A stretch of 5,776 bases of DNA from Paraktedonobacter sp039923935. Its GTDB lineage: Bacteria > Chloroflexota > Ktedonobacteria > Ktedonobacterales > Ktedonobacteraceae. The DNA lies in the NCBI GenBank assembly GCA_039923935.1, contig JBDTBU010000387.1, positions 1-5,776 on the forward strand, read 5' to 3'. The notes beneath the pieces were generated by a model that was not told the origin of the DNA, did not search any database, and worked only from the letters and a program-made list of their open reading frames with translations. Below are positions 1 through 5,575 of the stretch, piece after piece; position 1 is the stretch's first letter, and each line of letters begins with the position of its first letter. Both the position numbers and the translations under genes were made by a program.

Positions 1-2
1 GT

Positions 3-1964
3 CTGTTACATCCCAATTTGCCGCGCATCTACGATCATTTTATCGAAAATGACCGCTCGTATCTGGTGATGGATTTTATCGAGGGCCACACACTAGAAGA
101 ATATCTGGAGGAGATCGGCGGCGGGCCACTGCTCATCACTAAGGTGCTTAGTTGGGCTGAGCAACTCTGCGACGTTCTGAGCTACCTGCACACCCAACAG
201 CCGCCAGTGATTTTTCGCGACCTCAAGCCCTCAAACGTGATGATTAGTAAGAGCGGGCATATTTATCTGATCGATTTCGGCATTGCACGCATCTTTAAGC
301 CAGGCAAGCAGCACGATACTGTTGCGCTTGGCTCACCGGGCTACGCAGCTCCCGAACAATATGGCAAGGCCCAGAGCACGCCGCGCTCCGATATCTATAG
401 TCTGGGCGCACTGTTACACTACCTACTGACCGGTGTTGATCCCAGTGAGCAGCCGTTCTTCTTTTTGCCAGCCTCACAAGTAAATGCGGGCATCAACCGC
501 GAACTGACAACACTGCTGCAAAATATGTTGGAAATGGACGCTCAGAAACGCCCTGAAAGCGCACAAACGGTGCTAGATGAACTGCGCCGTTGTGCAGCTA
601 TCGCGCCTTCTACTTCCTTCGGAGGGCCAAACACTGATCCCTTATTAAAGCAGGCTCAGCAGTTGTATACCCAGAAGCGTCTGGATGAGGCGTTGACCCT
701 GTACAATAAGGTTGTGCAAACCGATACCACGAGTTCGCTGGGCTGGCAGGGCTACGCGCTGACTCAGGGGCTGCGTGCACGCCACAAGGACGCGCTGGAT
801 GCCTTCGAGCGTGCCCTCAAAATCAATCCCACCCTGGTGACTTCCTGGAATGGCAAGGGCACAGCCCTGAGTGTGCTCAAACGGCCCCAGGAGGCGCTAC
901 TAGCCTTTGAACGTGCCTTGGATCTGGATGGGAAGAACGCGGCTGGCTGGAATGGCAAGGGGGCAGCCCTGAATTCCCTGGGCCGCGCCGATCAAGCCCT
1001 TATCGCCTTCGATACAGCCCTGCGCTACGATCCGCAGATGGCACAAGCCTGGAATAATAAGGGTCTGATCCTTAATCAGAAGAAACGGTACCCAGAGTCT
1101 CTGGCAGCCTTTGAACAGGCGTTGCAGCATAATCCGCAACTGGCTACGTCTTTGAGTGGCAAGGGCACGGCTCTGCACGAAATGGGCCGTCTCTCAGACG
1201 CACTGAGCGCCTTTGAACGCGCTTGTCAGACGAGTCCGATGCTTGTACATGCCTGGAGTGGGCGCGGTCTAGCACTCTATGAAATGGGACGTGTGAAGGA
1301 TGCGCAGCAGATGTTTGACACGGCGATCAGCCTGGATGATAAATACGCGCCCGCCTATTTTGGCAAGGGCCAGGCACTGTACGCTGAACGCAAGCTAAAG
1401 CAGTCCTTACGCATGTTTGACCTCGCTATTAAATACAATCCCAACTATGTCGAAGCCTGGAATCGGCGCGGCAACGTCGTGGATGAACTGGGCGACTATA
1501 TGTACGCTTTGCAATGTTATGAGCAGGCTCTACGCCTGGACTCCCATTGCGCCCAGGCTTGGAGCGGCAAGGGTGGTGTGTTGCGCCAACTTGGTCGTCA
1601 CTACGAAGCGCTCAAAGCCTACGATTTCGCCACGAATATCGATCCCAAATTTGCCCTGGCCTGGAATGGCAAAGGCAACACCTTCTACAACCTGAACAAT
1701 TATCCAGAAGCGCTCAAAGCTTATGAACGCGCCCTCAAACTCAATCCAGGCTTGACTACTGCTTGGCATAATAAAGCGCTGGTGCTCAACCGTATGCGCA
1801 ACTATCCAGAGGCGCTCCAGGCCGCAGAAGAGGCGATTCGCCAGCGTATCGACGACCCCGACCATTGGTTGCGCAAAGCCGAGGCGCTCAAGGGCTTGAA
1901 GCGCAAACAGGAAGCCCGTCAAGCTGAGGCCCAGGCGACTCGCCTGCGTGGCGCAGTGAGTTAA
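3..1964 (+). CDS. Ser/Thr protein kinase with C-terminal TPR array (5' end missing)
   Basis: Soluble eukaryote-type (Hanks/PknB-like) Ser/Thr kinase, cut at its 5' end. The frame is open from base 3 and reads LLHPNLPRIYDHF, the usual stretch after helix C, so the glycine loop, ATP-binding Lys and helix-C Glu lie upstream. The TTG at base 18 is internal, not a start. Counting from base 18 as residue 1, the catalytic loop is FRDLKPSN (66-73, base Asp68), with Phe replacing the common His of HRD. DFG is 86-88, the APE motif 111-113, DIYSLG begins at Asp125, and the late conserved Arg is 178. The kinase domain ends near 192. After a linker of about 15 residues come thirteen consecutive 34-residue TPR units (208-648, last one 33). 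Most open with a WNGKG-like motif and carry AFERAL-type second helices. No transmembrane segment or extracellular sensor is visible. TPRs usually bind partner proteins, so a scaffolded cytoplasmic kinase is likely; the substrate is unknown. Confidence 0.93.
   Translation: MLHPNLPRIYDHFIENDRSYLVMDFIEGHTLEEYLEEIGGGPLLITKVLSWAEQLCDVLSYLHTQQPPVIFRDLKPSNVMISKSGHIYLIDFGIARIFKPGKQHDTVALGSPGYAAPEQYGKAQSTPRSDIYSLGALLHYLLTGVDPSEQPFFFLPASQVNAGINRELTTLLQNMLEMDAQKRPESAQTVLDELRRCAAIAPSTSFGGPNTDPLLKQAQQLYTQKRLDEALTLYNKVVQTDTTSSLGWQGYALTQGLRARHKDALDAFERALKINPTLVTSWNGKGTALSVLKRPQEALLAFERALDLDGKNAAGWNGKGAALNSLGRADQALIAFDTALRYDPQMAQAWNNKGLILNQKKRYPESLAAFEQALQHNPQLATSLSGKGTALHEMGRLSDALSAFERACQTSPMLVHAWSGRGLALYEMGRVKDAQQMFDTAISLDDKYAPAYFGKGQALYAERKLKQSLRMFDLAIKYNPNYVEAWNRRGNVVDELGDYMYALQCYEQALRLDSHCAQAWSGKGGVLRQLGRHYEALKAYDFATNIDPKFALAWNGKGNTFYNLNNYPEALKAYERALKLNPGLTTAWHNKALVLNRMRNYPEALQAAEEAIRQRIDDPDHWLRKAEALKGLKRKQEARQAEAQATRLRGAVS
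639..1961 (+). repeat. Tandem TPR-coding repeat, 102-bp period
   Basis: This is the DNA encoding thirteen back-to-back 34-residue TPR units of the kinase protein, so the period is 102 bp with no insertion between units. Similarity is visible in the DNA as well as the protein. TGGAATGGCAAGG occurs at 846 and 948, exactly 102 bp apart, each followed shortly by CAGCCCTGA, and a near copy occurs in the unit beginning near 1659. The middle units are the most alike; the first and last are more diverged, as is usual for the caps of a TPR superhelix. The unit count rests on alignment by eye of the translated sequence. Confidence 0.85.
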
Positions 1965-2019
1965 AGAGTGATGCACGGACAAAATGGGCAGCGCCCGCTT
2001 TGTCCGTGCATCACTCTTT
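1963..2019. terminator. Bidirectional hairpin terminator, 21-bp perfect stem
   Basis: Arms 1963-1983 and 1999-2019 are perfectly complementary over 21 bp (left arm starts AAAGAGTGATGCACGG). Inside, GGGC (1986-1989) pairs with GCCC (1993-1996) around a 3-base loop, so almost the whole 57-base element folds on itself. The left arm begins within the kinase TAA stop, and the right arm ends five bases before the dismutase stop on the other strand. The stem base is A-rich on one side and T-rich on the other, and the plus strand continues CGTTCTT, a modest U-rich tail. The position between convergent genes fits a shared two-way Rho-independent terminator; the minus-strand U-tract is weak beyond the stem. 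Confidence 0.85.
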
Positions 2020-2024
2020 CGTTC

Positions 2025-2642
2025 TTATAAGCTGCTTTTGCCGTGCGCGTAGCGTTTGGCAACTGCATCCCAGTTCACCACGTTCCACCAGGCATCCAGA
2101 TAATCTGGACGCTTGTTCTGGTATTTCAGGTAGTAGGCGTGCTCCCAGACATCGTTGCCCATGACTGGATGGAGGCCGTCCATCACCGGGCTATCCTGGT
2201 TGGCCGTCGAAATGACCTGGAGTTTGCCACCCTTATCAAGTACCAGCCAGGCCCAACCGGAGCCGAAGCGTTTGGCACCAGCATCCTTGAAGGCCGCTTT
2301 AAACTGATCGAGCGAGCCGAACGTCTGGGTAATCGCCGAGGCTAGCTCGCCGCTAGGTGCGCTGCCAGTGTGCGGTCCCATGATTTGCCAGAACATGCTG
2401 TGGTTGATGTGGCCGCCGCCATTGTTGCGTACCGCCGTGCGGATATTTTCCGGCACCTCGTTAATGCGGCTAATCAACGACTCCAGCGACCAATCGGCCA
2501 CGGCAGTGCCCTGGACTGCGTTGTTGAGGTTGGTGACATATGCAGCATGATGCTTATCATGGTGGATCTGCATGGTCAGCGTGTCGATGTATGGCTCAAG
2601 CGCATTGTAGTCATACGGCAGTGGTGGAAGTTCAAATGCCAT
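2025..2642 (-). CDS. sodA: Superoxide dismutase, Fe/Mn family (Mn-type signature)
   Basis: Cytoplasmic enzyme that dismutates superoxide to hydrogen peroxide and oxygen. The 205 residues match the full family length. The N-terminal helical domain carries the metal ligand His27 in IHHDKHHAAYV, with gateway residues His31 and Tyr35. The second ligand is His81 in GGGHINHSMFW, and the last two are Asp164 and His168 in DVWEHAYYL. The Gly run 75-77 and Gln149 in STANQDSP are the arrangement of Mn enzymes; Fe enzymes supply the active-site Gln from the N-terminal domain instead. Mn is therefore favoured, though cambialistic use of Fe cannot be excluded by sequence. No signal peptide is seen. The start is supported by AAAGGAG (2653-2659) ten bases upstream. 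The gene is convergent with the kinase gene, sharing a terminator, and divergent from the LITAF-like gene across 343 bases. No confident promoter was found. Confidence 0.97.
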   Translation of the reverse strand: MAFELPPLPYDYNALEPYIDTLTMQIHHDKHHAAYVTNLNNAVQGTAVADWSLESLISRINEVPENIRTAVRNNGGGHINHSMFWQIMGPHTGSAPSGELASAITQTFGSLDQFKAAFKDAGAKRFGSGWAWLVLDKGGKLQVISTANQDSPVMDGLHPVMGNDVWEHAYYLKYQNKRPDYLDAWWNVVNWDAVAKRYAHGKSSL

Positions 2643-2707
2643 GTGAAGGTTTCTCCTTTAAAAAGAAAATAGGGTTGCTTTTTTGCAGTATCGTCGCGAT
2701 GTTTGTG

Positions 2708-2738
2708 ACCCTACCAGTTTTGTACGTGTAAGTAGGGT
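2708..2738. promoter_or_regulatory. Candidate operator dyad ACCCTAC-N17-GTAGGGT
   Basis: Perfect 7-bp inverted repeat with arms at 2708-2714 and 2732-2738, about 24 bases centre to centre, lying roughly 66-96 bases upstream of the dismutase start codon. The spacing, a little over two helical turns, would suit a dimeric regulator binding one DNA face. It is too loosely spaced and lacks a U-tract to be a terminator for either gene. A 7-bp dyad can arise by chance in a region this long, so this is a candidate only. Confidence 0.25.
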
Positions 2739-2900
2739 GCAGTGGATACTCAGCCTTTCAGGCAGATTCAACAGCGGCGATACGTATGTAGCCTTCCGTC
2801 CTTATTTGTATGAGATGGGCAGCAAAAAGTCAAGCTGAACTATGGTTATGTTGGAAGAGCAGCGTGTGATGAACCCGCACTGTTTCTGTGAACTGTTACC

Positions 2901-2929
2901 TGGATTTTCCATCGAAATACACGTATACT
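2901..2929 (+). promoter_or_regulatory. Possible sigma-70-type promoter of the LITAF-like gene
   Basis: TATACT at 2924-2929 matches five of six bases of the -10 consensus. A weak -35 (TGGATT, 2901-2906, three of six) lies 17 bases upstream of it. Transcription would start near 2936, leaving a leader of about 50 bases before the ATG at 2986. The -35 match is poor, so the call rests mainly on the -10 box and its position. Confidence 0.3.
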
Positions 2930-2967
2930 AACAGAGTAGAGAAGGATGTATTTTATTTTCTACCTAA

Positions 2968-2973
2968 AAGGAG
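2968..2973 (+). promoter_or_regulatory. Ribosome binding site of the LITAF-like gene
   Basis: AAGGAG lies 12 bases before the ATG at 2986. The gap is at the long end of the normal range. The site fixes the start at 2986 and not at the out-of-frame ATG at 2948, whose frame would run across the zinc-ribbon gene in the wrong phase. Confidence 0.6.
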
Positions 2974-2985
2974 AGAAAAAGCCAT

Positions 2986-3279
2986 ATGAACTATCCGCCA
3001 CAAGGACAGCCACAACAGTGGCAAACTCAACAACAGTGGCAACCACAACAACAGTGGCAACCACAACCTCAATGGGTCCAGGTGCAACCACTACCTGTTG
3101 TTTTGCAATGTCCCTACTGTCACAATTATGGTCCTGTGCTTATTCAACAGCGTATTTCCACGGCTGGTTGGATAACCTTTGCAGTACTTTTAATCGTTTT
3201 TTTTCCGCTTTTTTGGATTGGTCTGCTTATCAAAGAGAACTACCATATGTGTAGCCACTGTGGCCTGAAATTGGGCTAA
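2986..3279 (+). CDS. LITAF-like zinc-ribbon membrane protein
   Basis: A 97-residue protein with the LITAF/SIMPLE-like layout: a CxxC knuckle (Cys42, Cys45 in CPYC), a hydrophobic stretch (about 60-82, ITFAVLLIVFFPLFWIGLL), then an HxCxxC knuckle (His87, Cys89, Cys92 in HMCSHCG). In the family the two Cys pairs join to bind one zinc while the hydrophobic part dips into the membrane from the cytoplasmic side; the bacterial role is not established. The N-terminal 30 residues are rich in Gln, Trp and Pro, with Trp at 12, 18, 24 and 30 in a hexapeptide repeat (QQWQPQ type), and are probably disordered. There is no signal peptide, so the N-terminus probably stays cytoplasmic. The gene stands alone on its strand and ends 15 bases from the convergent CHR gene, with no strong terminator between them. 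The family assignment rests on the spacing of cysteines around the hydrophobic core; the function is unknown. Confidence 0.82.
   Translation: MNYPPQGQPQQWQTQQQWQPQQQWQPQPQWVQVQPLPVVLQCPYCHNYGPVLIQQRISTAGWITFAVLLIVFFPLFWIGLLIKENYHMCSHCGLKLG
3013..3075 (+). repeat. 18-bp tandem repeat coding for QQWQPQ units
   Basis: Three full 18-bp units (3013-3030, 3031-3048, 3049-3066) and a partial fourth (3067-3075, CCTCAATGG). Units two and three are identical (CAACAGTGGCAACCACAA), and unit one differs only near its end. They lie in frame and add a hexapeptide with one Trp per unit to the N-terminus of the LITAF-like protein. Near-identity at the DNA level suggests recent slippage or duplication, so copy number may differ between strains. 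Confidence 0.85.
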
Positions 3280-3294
3280 GGGCAATTTTTGCAT

Positions 3295-3813
3295 TTACCC
3301 CAATCCATACAATACATACCCAGCCGCCGCAGCCAGAGCCAGAATAATCAGAATATTCACGCGTTTGGTCAGGGCCAATCCACAGGCACCCGTCGCTATC
3401 GATATGCTGCGCCAATCCAGGTTTGAGCGGCTGAGGATGGTCCAGCAAACCGAGAGGGTGACGCCGATGATGGCTAGGGAAACCCCACGCATCAGGGCGC
3501 TGACCCAGTTCAGTTGAGCGATACGGTTATAGCCTGATGCGAGGGGCAGGACCAGCAAGGGTGGAATGGTGATCGCGACCAGCGCCAGGCCCGCACCCGC
3601 CAGGCCATAGGAGAGGTAGCCTAAGCTAATTACCCAAAGTCCGTTGGGGCCGGGACTGATTTGCCCAATAGCCAGCGCTTGGCCGAAGTTGCTCTCGATG
3701 GCCCAACCCTCTGAGAGAAGATCTTGGTGCAGGCTGGGCAGGTTGCTGATACCGCCGCTAGAGAAGAGCGAGGCTTTGATAAAGAGCAGTAGGTAGAGCA
3801 GTGGATTAATCAT
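3295..3813 (-). CDS. CHR-family (chromate transporter) short subunit, second half
   Basis: Membrane protein of 172 residues, the size of one short-chain CHR domain. Long CHR proteins (about 400 residues) carry two such domains in one chain; here they are two genes. The N-terminus has the family's LFSSGGISNLPSLHQDLL segment (16-33), and GQISPGPNG (50-58) is the conserved PGP motif. Hydrophobic stretches lie near 3-19, 58-90, 105-127 and 135-169, the last nearly reaching the C-terminus. CHR proteins export chromate, taken up by mistake through sulfate carriers, or move related anions; many members are untested, so the substrate is inferred. The ATG overlaps the end of the upstream CHR gene by 8 bases and has GGAGG (3820-3824) six bases ahead, inside that gene, which points to translational coupling and a two-subunit carrier. 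Confidence 0.88.
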   Translation of the reverse strand: MINPLLYLLLFIKASLFSSGGISNLPSLHQDLLSEGWAIESNFGQALAIGQISPGPNGLWVISLGYLSYGLAGAGLALVAITIPPLLVLPLASGYNRIAQLNWVSALMRGVSLAIIGVTLSVCWTILSRSNLDWRSISIATGACGLALTKRVNILIILALAAAAGYVLYGLG

Positions 3814-4519
3814 GCGCTTCCTCCGACATTTGCGGCTCTATCATGCGCAGTTCATTGCTAACACTGCACATTTCTTCGGCTTGTATCGTGCCAGACCTCC
3901 GCGTTTCTCCTGTGAATTCGTCGCCAAGCGCAGCAGGTTGGGTGACAGGGCGTATGAACATCGCAATGCTCAGTAGGGCTGATCCTATCAGGACCAGGGG
4001 AATCGCGACCTGAAAGAGAATAATCGCTAGCAGAGCACCCAGGGGAATAATCAGGCCCATGAGCAGGCGCGGCAGCCCCTCAGCCTTGATCTCTTTCAGC
4101 AATGGCTGAGCGTACTTGATACCCACAACCAGCATAATACCAGCCGTGGCGGGGATCACGCCGTTCAGCATGGCTTGGGTGGCGGGAAAACGCTCGACGC
4201 TTAGAAAGCCCATTGTCAGTAGACAGGTGATCGCCGCGCTCGGCACCAGCAGCCCCACGACAGAGACAATAACTCCGCGTGTACCGCCCAGTTTGCGCCC
4301 GATTAAGATAGCCATACCTGCCAAATTGATCCCAGGTGACATCACACTTAAATTCCAAAACAAATTATATTCTTCAGGCAACACCCATTTGTATTCTTCA
4401 ATAAAAATACGGTAGATCAGATAGGTGGTTGAGGCACCGCCGCCAAAGGATTGCAGGCCGATGCTGCTCCAGATGCGCAAGAGTAGCCATGTACTTGGTT
4501 TGGTTGGTCGTGTTTTCAT
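3806..4519 (-). CDS. CHR-family (chromate transporter) subunit, first half, with hydrophilic C-terminal tail
   Basis: Membrane protein of 237 residues, partner of the overlapping downstream CHR gene. The N-terminal LRIWSSIGLQSFGGG (14-28) matches the family's opening motif, which normally reads FGGP. The later motif is MSPGINLAGMAILIGRKLGG (60-79), where typical members show PGP, so it is SPGI here. Hydrophobic segments lie near 81-106, 117-137, 151-170 and 171-189. Residues from about 190 onward form a charged tail of roughly 48 residues with no membrane segment, longer than expected for a short CHR subunit. The start is supported by GAGGAG (4528-4533) eight bases upstream. The gene begins 70 bases after the epoxide-hydrolase-type gene on the same strand, with no clear terminator between, so co-transcription is possible. 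Export of chromate is the family role; the altered motifs make the substrate uncertain. Confidence 0.85.
   Translation of the reverse strand: MKTRPTKPSTWLLLRIWSSIGLQSFGGGASTTYLIYRIFIEEYKWVLPEEYNLFWNLSVMSPGINLAGMAILIGRKLGGTRGVIVSVVGLLVPSAAITCLLTMGFLSVERFPATQAMLNGVIPATAGIMLVVGIKYAQPLLKEIKAEGLPRLLMGLIIPLGALLAIILFQVAIPLVLIGSALLSIAMFIRPVTQPAALGDEFTGETRRSGTIQAEEMCSVSNELRMIEPQMSEEAHD
3820..3824 (-). promoter_or_regulatory. Ribosome binding site of the second CHR gene, inside the first
   Basis: GGAGG on the minus strand, six bases before the ATG at 3813, embedded in the last codons of the upstream CHR gene, whose TAA (3808-3806) lies just past this start. The site decides the start of the second gene and favours re-initiation by ribosomes finishing the first. 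Confidence 0.7.
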
Positions 4520-4589
4520 GAAGGTAGCTCCTCATTGTACTGGACTCTTGCGACACCTGTTACTGTGCCTCTACTCTTTCAGTCCACAT

Positions 4590-5462
4590 CTATGCGTTTT
4601 GTAGAAATTCTACCATATATTGGTTGACCTTCTCTGGCTGCTCCTGCTGCACCCAGTGGCCGCTATCGGGAATACGTTTGATGCGCAGATTGGGTACCCA
4701 CGGGTCCAGACCTTGCGTGAGTCCGATGCCCAGGGCAACATCATGCTCACCCCAGACCAGCAGCGTGGGGGCTTCAACCTGGAGATTGCGGTTGCGATAG
4801 GCGTTGGGTCCGCGACGCATAAGCTGGCGGTAGTAGCTCAAGGCGGCTTTCATTGCACCGGGCTTGCTCATCGCCTCTTGGTATTTGGCGGTATCGTCGC
4901 TCGAAAAAGCCTCTTTTTGTAGAGCTGTGTTGCTCAGAAGACGCCCAATCTGGTGGGCGTTGTTCTTTGCAAGCAAATATTCGGGCAGCCAGGGGATCTG
5001 GAAGGCAAAAATATACCAACTTTTGCGCAGTTGTTTGAAGGAGCGCAGATCGCGCATCATCGCTCCAGGGTGTGGCGCGTTGAGAACGATCAGCTTTGTG
5101 GTCATTTGCGGATAGTCGATGGCGAACTGCCAGGCCAGCACACCACCCCAATCATGGCCGACGATGATGGCCTGCTCTGCGCCCAGCGCGGTAATCAGGC
5201 CAGCAATGTCGCTCAAAAGTGTGGGAACATCATAGCCGCTTTTGGGCTTGTCAGTCTCGTTGTAGCCACGTAGATCAGGAGCCACGACGCGATAGCCCAG
5301 CTCGGCCAGTACTGGGATCTGGTAGCGCCAAGAATACCAAAATTCGGGGAAGCCATGCAGCATGACGAGCAACGGCCCCTCGCCTTGCGTGACATAGTGC
5401 ATGTTGATGCCGTTAGTGGCGATGGTGTGATGCGTCCAGGTTTCGGTGATAGTATTGGGCAT
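4590..5462 (-). CDS. Alpha/beta hydrolase, epoxide hydrolase type
   Basis: Cytoplasmic hydrolase of 290 residues, full length for the epoxide hydrolase/haloalkane dehalogenase group. Visible parts in order are the oxyanion-hole motif HGFPEFWYSW (36-45), PDLRGYNETDKP (62-73), the nucleophile elbow GHDWGG (102-107, Asp104), a lid region about 130-220, the acid Asp241 in WGEHD, and the catalytic base His269 in SGHW. Lid tyrosines Tyr150 (SWYIFAF) and Tyr210/211 (SYYRQ) sit where epoxide hydrolases place their two ring-opening tyrosines. Trp after the nucleophile, not Arg, argues against a fluoroacetate dehalogenase. The likely reaction is water addition to an epoxide via an ester on Asp104; the physiological substrate cannot be read from the sequence. 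Haloalkane dehalogenase is the main alternative. The start has GAGGAG (5472-5477) nine bases upstream. A hairpin separates it from the gene upstream, so it probably has its own promoter and may lead an operon with the CHR pair. Confidence 0.9.
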   Translation of the reverse strand: MPNTITETWTHHTIATNGINMHYVTQGEGPLLVMLHGFPEFWYSWRYQIPVLAELGYRVVAPDLRGYNETDKPKSGYDVPTLLSDIAGLITALGAEQAIIVGHDWGGVLAWQFAIDYPQMTTKLIVLNAPHPGAMMRDLRSFKQLRKSWYIFAFQIPWLPEYLLAKNNAHQIGRLLSNTALQKEAFSSDDTAKYQEAMSKPGAMKAALSYYRQLMRRGPNAYRNRNLQVEAPTLLVWGEHDVALGIGLTQGLDPWVPNLRIKRIPDSGHWVQQEQPEKVNQYMVEFLQNA

Positions 5463-5501
5463 GTGTTAACGCTCCTCGTATCACGTATTTACAATAAAAG
5501 C

Positions 5502-5568
5502 ACAATTATTAAATGTTCGGCTGTGAAATTCGTTTTACGGATTCCACAGCCGAACATTCAATAATTGT
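5502..5568 (-). terminator. Long hairpin terminator after the acidic-tail gene
   Basis: Arms 5502-5525 and 5545-5568 pair over 24 positions with one mismatch (A5511/C5559). After a second mismatch (A5526/C5544), seven more pairs, including one wobble pair, close on a TTT loop (5534-5536). On the minus strand the hairpin starts seven bases after the TAA of the acidic-tail gene and is followed by GCTTTTATTGT, a U-rich tail, so it fits a Rho-independent terminator for that gene. The plus-strand side has no U-tract and no gene reading into it. It also insulates the epoxide-hydrolase-type gene that follows. Confidence 0.85.
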
Positions 5569-5575
5569 ATGAAAA

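Larger units (their letters stand above)
2643..2985. other. Divergent intergenic region, 343 bases
   Basis: Non-coding stretch between the dismutase start (minus strand) and the LITAF-like start (plus strand). It must hold the promoters of both genes. Visible items are the dismutase Shine-Dalgarno site, a 7-bp dyad at 2708-2738, an ATACGTAT palindrome at 2780-2787, a TATACT box at 2924 and the LITAF-like Shine-Dalgarno site. It is richer in A and T than the flanking dismutase gene. I see no convincing small gene or structured RNA in it. A 29-codon frame starting at 2842 has no ribosome binding site. Confidence 0.6.

Noticed and set aside
66..240. FRD in place of HRD in the kinase catalytic loop, as a sign of a dead kinase
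   Set aside because: The catalytic Asp, the following Lys and Asn, and the DFG Asp are all present. To my recollection Phe or Tyr at the His position is common in related bacterial kinases, so activity is still expected.
1530..1982. 150-residue open frame on the minus strand, antisense to the TPR region
   Set aside because: It lies wholly opposite a well-supported repeat-coding gene. Its own apparent repeats are just the complement of the TPR codons, and it resembles no known protein.
2723..2925. TACGTGTA at 2723-2730 and its complement TACACGTA at 2918-2925, as a paired regulator site
   Set aside because: One matching 8-mer pair is about what chance gives in 250 bases when both orientations are allowed, and the copies are nearly 200 bases apart.
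2842..2931. 29-codon frame in the divergent intergenic region
   Set aside because: It has no ribosome binding site, no recognisable motif, and a length expected by chance.
2946..3254. 102-residue plus-strand frame overlapping the LITAF-like gene
   Set aside because: It is a shifted reading of the 18-bp repeat (Thr/Val-rich low complexity). The overlapping frame has the zinc-ribbon motifs and the better-placed ribosome binding site.
3280..3294. GCAA-TTT-TTGC-like mini-hairpin between the LITAF-like and CHR stops as a terminator
   Set aside because: The stem is four pairs at most, so it cannot be told from chance, although some terminator for these convergent genes would be expected nearby.
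4541..4586. TGGACT/AGTCCA inverted repeat between the hydrolase and CHR genes as a terminator
   Set aside because: The arms are only 6 bp with a 34-base spacer and no U-tract, too weak to call.
4774..5151. 125-residue minus-strand frame inside the epoxide-hydrolase-type gene
   Set aside because: It is an out-of-phase frame within a gene whose catalytic motifs are all in the other frame.
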